Positions 59,554 to 64,000 of a DNA stretch of 64,000 nt are shown here, in pieces. Source of the stretch: UBA940 sp045613745 (GTDB taxonomy: Bacteria; Bacteroidota; Bacteroidia; Bacteroidales; Rikenellaceae); contig JAZLBP010000003.1 in assembly GCA_045613745.1 (NCBI GenBank), forward strand, positions 1-64,000, in the 5' to 3' direction. The first letter of the stretch is position 1. The number at the start of each line of letters is the position of its first letter. The translations under genes were made by a program, and so were the position numbers. A model generated the notes under the pieces. The model was not told the origin of the DNA. It saw only the letters and a program-made list of their open reading frames with translations, and searched no databases.

Positions 59554-60831
59554 ATGAAAAAACTTAAACTATACTTAATCATAACACTCACTGTGGCTAT
59601 CGGTGTCGGCGTGTGGGCGTTGATATACACCTCGGTGCGCAATGTCGAAAAAGAGTGGCGCGACGGCTCGACCTACACAGGCGAGTGGTGGCGCGGAATG
59701 AAACATGGCTGGGGTGAGTGGAGAATGGCAGACGGAAGTAGTTTCCGCGGCGAATTTGTGTGCGACACCATTCACGGCCGAGGACGATTCATCTATGCCG
59801 ACGGAAGTATCTATCGCGGCGACTGGCAGAAGGGTTTGCGTCACGGCAACGGCTCGCTGTGTCATCCCGACAGCGCATCTGTCTTTGACGGACAATGGCA
59901 GGCCGACTCGCTGATTTACGGCTCGTGGACAACCGACTCTTCGCGCTACGAGGGAGCATTGCGTAATTACATCCCCCACGGCGTGGGAATCATACGTCAC
60001 AGCAACCACGAGGTGTATGCAGGTCGCTGGCACCACGGCAAACGTCACGGCGTGGGACGACTGCAAAACGACTCGACCCGCAGTTTTGAGTTCGGATATT
60101 GGAATACCGACTCGCTGTGCAAACCCGAGGGTATGAAATACAAGTATGGCGACAAGGTGTTTGGTATCGACGTGTCGCACCACCAAAAGCACATCACCTG
60201 GGGCGACTTGACACTCTACTGCGACCGCAAGGGCGAGGTATTTGGCACAGGAGCCGAGGACACAACCTATCTGCAACCTGTATGGTTTGTATTTATGAAA
60301 TCGACCGAGGGTGCAACCTACCAAGACCCGCAATATCGTCGCAATGTCAAGATGGCACAAACCTACGGACTCATCAAAGGCTCGTACCACTATATGCGCA
60401 CAACCTCGACCATCCCCGATCAGGTGAACAACTACATTCGCAATACGGTGTGGGAACCAGGAGATTTTCCGCCTGTGCTGGATGTCGAAATCGACCCCGA
60501 AAAGGTTAGAAACGAGATTGGTGTGGAGCGACTCAAAGAGATGTGTTTGGAGTGGTTGGAGGCTATCGAGGCCTACTATGGTGTGCGTCCGATTGTCTAT
60601 ACCTACACGCTATATCGTCGCGAGTTCCTGATGGACAAGCGCTTTAAGAAGTATGACTTCTGGATTGCGCGCTACGTTCGCCACGGCGACCGACGCCCCA
60701 AGCGTCCCGATGATTGGATTGTGTGGCAGTTTACCGACAGCGGTCGTGTGGGTGGAATCAAACCCATTGCCGACCTCAACGTCTGGGACGGCAACATCGA
60801 AAAGTTGGAAAAATATCTGAGCACACGATAA
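59554..60831 (+). CDS. MORN-repeat protein fused to a GH25 lysozyme domain
   Basis: 425 residues. A signal or anchor helix (about 5-27) precedes at least five MORN-like repeats (about 38-182, pattern 'YTGEWWRGMKHGWGEW'). A glycoside hydrolase family 25 domain (about 203-425) follows with catalytic 'GIDVSHHQ' (Asp206) and 'VLDVEIDPE'. GH25 enzymes cut the peptidoglycan glycan backbone; MORN repeats in bacteria may bind lipid or proteins. It begins 8 nt after the hydF stop, so it appears to belong to the same transcript, though no link to hydrogen metabolism is known. Confidence 0.85.
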   Translation: MKKLKLYLIITLTVAIGVGVWALIYTSVRNVEKEWRDGSTYTGEWWRGMKHGWGEWRMADGSSFRGEFVCDTIHGRGRFIYADGSIYRGDWQKGLRHGNGSLCHPDSASVFDGQWQADSLIYGSWTTDSSRYEGALRNYIPHGVGIIRHSNHEVYAGRWHHGKRHGVGRLQNDSTRSFEFGYWNTDSLCKPEGMKYKYGDKVFGIDVSHHQKHITWGDLTLYCDRKGEVFGTGAEDTTYLQPVWFVFMKSTEGATYQDPQYRRNVKMAQTYGLIKGSYHYMRTTSTIPDQVNNYIRNTVWEPGDFPPVLDVEIDPEKVRNEIGVERLKEMCLEWLEAIEAYYGVRPIVYTYTLYRREFLMDKRFKKYDFWIARYVRHGDRRPKRPDDWIVWQFTDSGRVGGIKPIADLNVWDGNIEKLEKYLSTR

Positions 60832-60835
60832 GACA

Positions 60836-60876
60836 AAAAGAGCTTGCCCCATAGTTGGGACAAGCTCTTTTTTTTG
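60836..60876 (+). terminator. Terminator of the hydrogenase operon
   Basis: AAAGAGCTTG (60837-60846) with CAAGCTCTTT (61-70 of the same block, 60861-60870), an inner CCC/GGG pair and eight T after it. It could also act for the convergent gene at 60901. Confidence 0.85.
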
Positions 60877-60900
60877 GGGAGGGGATAGTTGTATAACAAA

Positions 60901-61473
60901 TTACATACACAGGCGGAACAATAGCACACCGAGGATGGTGCAGAAGAACTGGATTACGATGTAGGCAACCACAGCCTTGGCGCCACGCACATTGCACGAA
61001 ACCGAGAACGCGTTGTAGTTCCAAATGAAGAAAAGCACCAAAAACAGAGTAGTCACCAAGCTCATAGCACCAAGCATCAATAGTTGCGACTCGGGCATAG
61101 TGATAACGCCCATCGGATTGGTAATAAGCTCCATCATTAGTTCCTGCATCGCGGGAATCAACAAAGGCAGCACCATCGGCAATGCCAAAATTCGCGCAAA
61201 GGCGGTCGTTCCGAGCATATCGATGAGTCGCACCTTGGAACGCGACATCGCAACGCCACACACATACAACAGCAGTGCAGGCAGCAGCCACGAAATCACA
61301 TCAACAAGCAGCACTTGCCACAGCGGTTTCTGCAACAGAGTATAGTGTAGGTAGCCATCTTGCAGCACACCCCCACTCCATTCGAGCAGTGCAGTGGCCA
61401 CAATAAATATCAAGCCCAACAGCAGGGCGCGTGTTCCCGCAATCACGCGGAACGGATTCAAAAGCTTACTCAT
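60901..61473 (-). CDS. Yip1-like integral membrane protein
   Basis: 190 residues with about five transmembrane segments. The N-terminal 'LLNPFRVIAGTRALLLGLIFI' and later hydrophobic stretches resemble the bacterial Yip1 domain family, which has no assigned role. I start at ATG 61473; the frame's upstream extension is a shadow of the DUF2089 gene. It overlaps that gene by 8 nt, suggesting translation coupling. Confidence 0.65.
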   Translation of the reverse strand: MSKLLNPFRVIAGTRALLLGLIFIVATALLEWSGGVLQDGYLHYTLLQKPLWQVLLVDVISWLLPALLLYVCGVAMSRSKVRLIDMLGTTAFARILALPMVLPLLIPAMQELMMELITNPMGVITMPESQLLMLGAMSLVTTLFLVLFFIWNYNAFSVSCNVRGAKAVVAYIVIQFFCTILGVLLFRLCM

Positions 61474-61750
61474 CTGGATGTTGTTTATTAAGTTTGTCGA
61501 TGATGTCATCCAACAGGTTGCGCACCGTAGGATAACTGAGTTTAAGTTGCGAGGCCATCTCTTTGAGCGAGCCGCTGCATTTGACAAACGCGAGCACAAA
61601 CTCTTGTTCGTCGGCCGAGAGCTGCAACAGCGCAGGCATAGGATAGTCGCCCGTAATGGTGGTGTCGCACTCACTGCAATGCAGACTCTTCACACTGAGG
61701 TCGCCTCCACACGAGGGGCAAGTAATCGGAATTTTACGTTTAGCCGTCAT
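61466..61750 (-). CDS. DUF2089-like small zinc-ribbon/HTH protein
   Basis: 94 residues. A zinc ribbon (C-P-S-C near residues 10-13, C-S-E-C near 24-27) precedes a helical HTH-like segment ('LKEMASQLKLSYPTVRNLLDDIIDKL', about 61-86) that fits DUF2089. Such proteins are presumed transcriptional regulators or anti-sigma-like factors. The next gene is a membrane protein. I start at ATG 61750; longer forms lie in the promoter region. Confidence 0.78.
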   Translation of the reverse strand: MTAKRKIPITCPSCGGDLSVKSLHCSECDTTITGDYPMPALLQLSADEQEFVLAFVKCSGSLKEMASQLKLSYPTVRNLLDDIIDKLNKQHPDE

Positions 61751-61770
61751 ATCATTAAAGATTTTCACCA

Positions 61771-61802
61771 CAAAATTAAACAAACATTTAATAAAATACA
61801 AG
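61771..61802 (-). promoter_or_regulatory. Promoter of the DUF2089/membrane gene pair
   Basis: Minus-strand CTTG (61799-61802) and TAATTTTG (61771-61778), 20 bp apart, one mismatch in the -33 box. Confidence 0.5.
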
Positions 61803-61832
61803 TTTGCTTTAATTTTATTTTAGTCACACACA

Positions 61833-61859
61833 AAAAAAAGACTGCCCGTGCGGACAGTC
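61833..61859 (-). terminator. Terminator after the TSCPD gene
   Basis: GACTG (61840-61844) pairs with CAGTC (61855-61859) with further inner GC pairing; on the minus strand it is followed by TTTTTTTTG. Confidence 0.8.
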
Positions 61860-61891
61860 CTATACAATTTTGTTTATTTTCGACGCGTTTT

Positions 61892-62140
61892 TTAGAGCGC
61901 TTGCTCCAATGCATACGAAAGTTGGTCGGGGCACGAAGTTCCCTTGCCGTGGCAGTCGATACCGCGCAAACGGCGAATGGCCTCCTCGACACTCATTCCC
62001 ACAAGCAGCGAAGCTACGCCTTGCGAGTTGCCTTGGCAGCCGCCATAAACCACTACATTGCGGATTACTCCATCCTCGGTTGTTATCTCGAATTGTTGGG
62101 CACACACGCCAACGGGTCGGTACAAATAGGTCTTTTTCAT
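61892..62140 (-). CDS. TSCPD domain protein (TIGR03905 family)
   Basis: 82 residues matching the short TIGR03905 TSCPD proteins: 'GVCAQQFEITTEDGVIRNVVVYGGCQGNSQG' (part) and the C-terminal 'GTSCPDQLSYAL', which names the domain. Its cysteines resemble those of the TSCPD tail of class II ribonucleotide reductases. The role is unknown. It has its own promoter and terminator. Confidence 0.88.
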   Translation of the reverse strand: MKKTYLYRPVGVCAQQFEITTEDGVIRNVVVYGGCQGNSQGVASLLVGMSVEEAIRRLRGIDCHGKGTSCPDQLSYALEQAL

Positions 62141-62162
62141 AGTTTGATTGTTTTTGAGGCTG

Positions 62163-62193
62163 CAAAGTTATTATTATTTCACAGCAAAAAAAA
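62163..62193 (-). promoter_or_regulatory. Promoter of the TSCPD gene
   Basis: Minus-strand TTTT (62190-62193) and TAACTTTG (62163-62170), 19 bp apart; the -7 box is perfect. Divergent from the pepP promoter. Confidence 0.55.
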
Positions 62194-62259
62194 GTTTTCG
62201 CCCTCTTCCGTCGGCCACGCCTCGCAAAATATATAAAACCACCTGCTTGGGGCTCGAAA

Positions 62260-62291
62260 TTTGGATTTTCCGAACAAAGTTGCTAACTTTG
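62260..62291 (+). promoter_or_regulatory. Promoter of pepP
   Basis: TTTG (62260-62263) and TAACTTTG (62284-62291), both perfect, 20 bp apart. It excludes the long upstream extension of the pepP frame. Confidence 0.85.
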
Positions 62292-62333
62292 AAAAATCCG
62301 AAAATAAAAACAAACGCAAAACAATATAAAACT

Positions 62334-63707
62334 ATGTTCAGCAGTCAAACCTACAAACAACGACGCGACACCCTGCGAGGTATGCTCTCGGGTGGCGTTG
62401 CACTCTTTGTCGGAAGCGTGGATGCGCCCGCAAATGCATTGTCAAACACATATCGTTACCGCCAAAACAGCAACTTCCTCTACTACTTCGGATTGGATAT
62501 GCCCGACTTGGTAGCTGTGGTTGATGTGGACTCGGGCGAGGACATCATCTTCGGCAACGATCTCACAATCTCGGACCTCATTTGGACAGGCCCTCAACCT
62601 ACCATTGCCGAGCTAGCTGCGCGTGTGGGTGTGACCATCACCAAGCCTCTGTCGGAACTTCCCGAGTACATTGCTCGCGCACAAGCACAAGGTCGCAAGA
62701 TTCACGCAACACAACCCTATCGCGCCGAAACCGCAGCAACACTGATTGCACTGAACGTAACCGAAGGTATCCCCTCGGAGGAGTTGGTACGCGCGTCGGT
62801 GGCTATGCGTAGCATCAAGAGCGCCGAGGAGATTGCCGAGATGGAGCTGGCTTGCGACATCGGCTACAAGATGCATATGAAGGCTTTTGAGATGTGTCGC
62901 GAGGGCGAAAACGAGCGTCGCATCGTAGGTGCCGTCGAGGGTATCGCACTGCAAGAGGGATGGGGCGTATCGTTCCTGTCGATTGTATCACAACACGGTG
63001 AAACTCTGCACAATCGCAACTGCGACGGTATTCTGCAAAATGGTCGTCTGCTGTTGGTGGATGCAGGTGCCGAGGCTCTGTCGAACTACACCAGTGATTT
63101 CACCCGTACTATGCCCGTAAGCGGCAAGTTTACCCAAAAACAAAAGGATGTATATAATATCGTATTGGCGGCCAACAACCACGTATTCGACATCTCGAAA
63201 CCGGGTCTGCCCTATCGCGATGCTCACCTGGCAGCAACCCGCATCATTCTGGACGGAATGAAACAACTTGGTGCCGTTCGTGGTAATGTGGACGACGCTC
63301 TGCAAGCAGGTGCAGCCTATCTGTTTATGCCCCACGGCCTCGGTCATATGATGGGTCTCGACGACCACGATATGGACGAGTTGGGCGAAAAATATGTTGG
63401 TTACGACGAGGAGATTCAACGCAGCGAGCACCCCTCGTGCAAGGCTTGTCGTATGGCACGTCGCCTGCAACCCGGAATGGTTGTCAGCGTTGAGCCCGGC
63501 ATCTATTTCATCCCCGCGCTGATTGACAAATGGCGCGCCGAGGGTATCTGCAAGGAGTTTATCAACTTCGATGTGCTGGATGGCTACAAAGACTTTGGCG
63601 GCATCCGCTTGGAGGACGATATGCTGATTACCCCCGAGGGTAACCGTATGCTCGGTACACGTCTGCCCATCACCGTTGAGGAGGTTGAGGCTGTGATGAA
63701 ACGATAG
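62334..63707 (+). CDS. pepP: Xaa-Pro aminopeptidase (M24B)
   Basis: 457 residues. The N-terminal creatinase-like domain ('QNSNFLYYFGLDMPDLVAVVD') is followed by the pita-bread metallopeptidase domain with metal ligands visible in 'VDAGAEALSNYTSDFTRT' (two Asp), 'PHGLGHMMGLDDHD' (His), 'VVSVEPGIYF' (Glu) and 'GGIRLEDDM' (Glu). It removes N-terminal residues ahead of proline, in the cytosol. ATG 62334 is fixed by the promoter at 62260-62291. Confidence 0.95.
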   Translation: MFSSQTYKQRRDTLRGMLSGGVALFVGSVDAPANALSNTYRYRQNSNFLYYFGLDMPDLVAVVDVDSGEDIIFGNDLTISDLIWTGPQPTIAELAARVGVTITKPLSELPEYIARAQAQGRKIHATQPYRAETAATLIALNVTEGIPSEELVRASVAMRSIKSAEEIAEMELACDIGYKMHMKAFEMCREGENERRIVGAVEGIALQEGWGVSFLSIVSQHGETLHNRNCDGILQNGRLLLVDAGAEALSNYTSDFTRTMPVSGKFTQKQKDVYNIVLAANNHVFDISKPGLPYRDAHLAATRIILDGMKQLGAVRGNVDDALQAGAAYLFMPHGLGHMMGLDDHDMDELGEKYVGYDEEIQRSEHPSCKACRMARRLQPGMVVSVEPGIYFIPALIDKWRAEGICKEFINFDVLDGYKDFGGIRLEDDMLITPEGNRMLGTRLPITVEEVEAVMKR

Positions 63708-63730
63708 TTCTCAATAGTACCATAAATGAA

Positions 63731-63765
63731 AAGGCTGCTCCGTCGGGGCACACCCTTTTTTCGAA
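63731..63765 (+). terminator. Terminator after pepP
   Basis: AAGG-TGCTCC pairs with GGGGCA-CCTT (63731-63741 and 63745-63757, one GU and a small bulge), followed by six T. Confidence 0.75.
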
Positions 63766-63796
63766 CCTTATGTACTTGATATAGTACATTAAACTG

Positions 63797-63962
63797 ATTG
63801 ATAACGAGTTATAGATAATGACCCGTACGGTCAAAAGCCGTATAAACATTAATTTGCTGGGCAACCTACTCTTTCTATGTAGGCTTCTATGTAGGCTAAT
63901 TTGTAGCAACTAAGGCCAACATAAGCAAATTAATAGTAGTCATTAACTAACTCGTTATCAAT
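63797..63962. repeat. 166-bp element with imperfect terminal inverted repeats
   Basis: The left end (63797-63822) and right end (63939-63962, reverse complement) share 15 identical bases (ATTGATAACGAGTTA), then a short variable spacer, then TAATGAC. Inside, ATTAATTTGCT (63848-63858) has its exact reverse complement at 63924-63934, and TTCTATGTAGGC is repeated in tandem (63873-63884, 63885-63896). No -33/-7 promoter matches well. It could be an invertible segment, an integration site or a small transposon-like repeat. Confidence 0.7.
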
Positions 63963-63965
63963 TTT

Positions 63966-64000
63966 ATGTATACGATTAACATCAAAGGGAAATCCAACCC
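63966..64000 (+). CDS. 5' end of an ORF running off the window (possible tyrosine recombinase)
   Basis: Reads M-Y-T-I-N-I-K-G-K-S-N and continues beyond the end. A short lysine-rich strand of this kind opens many Bacteroidetes phage-type integrases, and the inverted-repeat element 3 nt upstream would suit one, but eleven residues cannot establish the family. Treat as a guess. Confidence 0.3.
   Translation, partial: MYTINIKGKSN

Overview
The window reads as a chromosomal segment from a Bacteroidales bacterium of moderate GC, possibly close to Alistipes/Rikenellaceae, although the family is a guess. The evidence is a short primary sigma factor of the Bacteroidetes type, single-chain PurL, DUF4831/DUF5689/DUF5715/DUF721/DUF2851/GSCFA proteins, lipoproteins with an acidic export signal, almost no Shine-Dalgarno sequences, and repeated -33/-7 promoters (TTTG, about 20 bp, TAnnTTTG). 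I found about ten good copies of this promoter, and several of them settle which start codon is used.

Layout. 1-450: tail of a tRNA and a small GNAT-like gene. 441-10130 (minus): plsC, parE, parC, aroK, purL. 10258-11148: fabD. 11160-14670: an AT-rich accessory patch with a long structured leader, a coiled-coil/leucine-rich-repeat surface lipoprotein and an orphan ORF. 14853-17959 (plus): ROK regulator, acetyltransferase, a nucleotide-sugar epimerase-like protein lacking its catalytic Tyr, thioredoxin. 17956-20946 (minus): DUF4831, AlkD-like protein, and a dehydrogenase-like protein with a zinc finger. 20990-24942 (minus): ybbR-like, coaE, folP, lolD-like, DUF2400, trmN6. 25082-28427 (minus): HU-like membrane protein, sigma-54 activator, lptE, TPR protein, secG. 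28583-29990: two envelope proteins. 30043-33291 (minus): lpxK, pnp, ssb, a structured intergenic element, recO. 33453-41599 (minus): GSCFA protein, degenerate phosphatase, sufE, DUF59 protein, DUF2851, secA. 41690-48442: ispE, LMW phosphatase, ribH, TPR membrane protein, a radical SAM/SPASM enzyme paired with a small lipoprotein, recF, DUF721, DUF5715. 48617-54243: tRNA-Gln, NSS transporter, rpoD, htrA, rmuC. 54421-60831 (plus): [FeFe] hydrogenase hydA with its maturases hydE, hydG and hydF, then a MORN-GH25 lysozyme fusion. 60901-63707: DUF2089/membrane pair, TSCPD protein, pepP. 63797-64000: a 166-bp inverted-repeat element followed by the start of an ORF that leaves the window.

Most of the window is core housekeeping: replication and repair (parCE, recF, recO, ssb), envelope (lpxK, lptE, secA, secG, lolD-like), cofactors (coaE, folP, ribH, ispE) and transcription (rpoD, sigma-54 activator). 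The parts that merit a second look are the radical SAM/lipoprotein pair, the complete single-operon hydrogenase set, the strong Shine-Dalgarno mini-ORF in the leader of the repeat lipoprotein, the cloverleaf-like element overlapping the ssb stop codon, the inverted-repeat element at the right edge, and two enzymes whose catalytic residues have been replaced.
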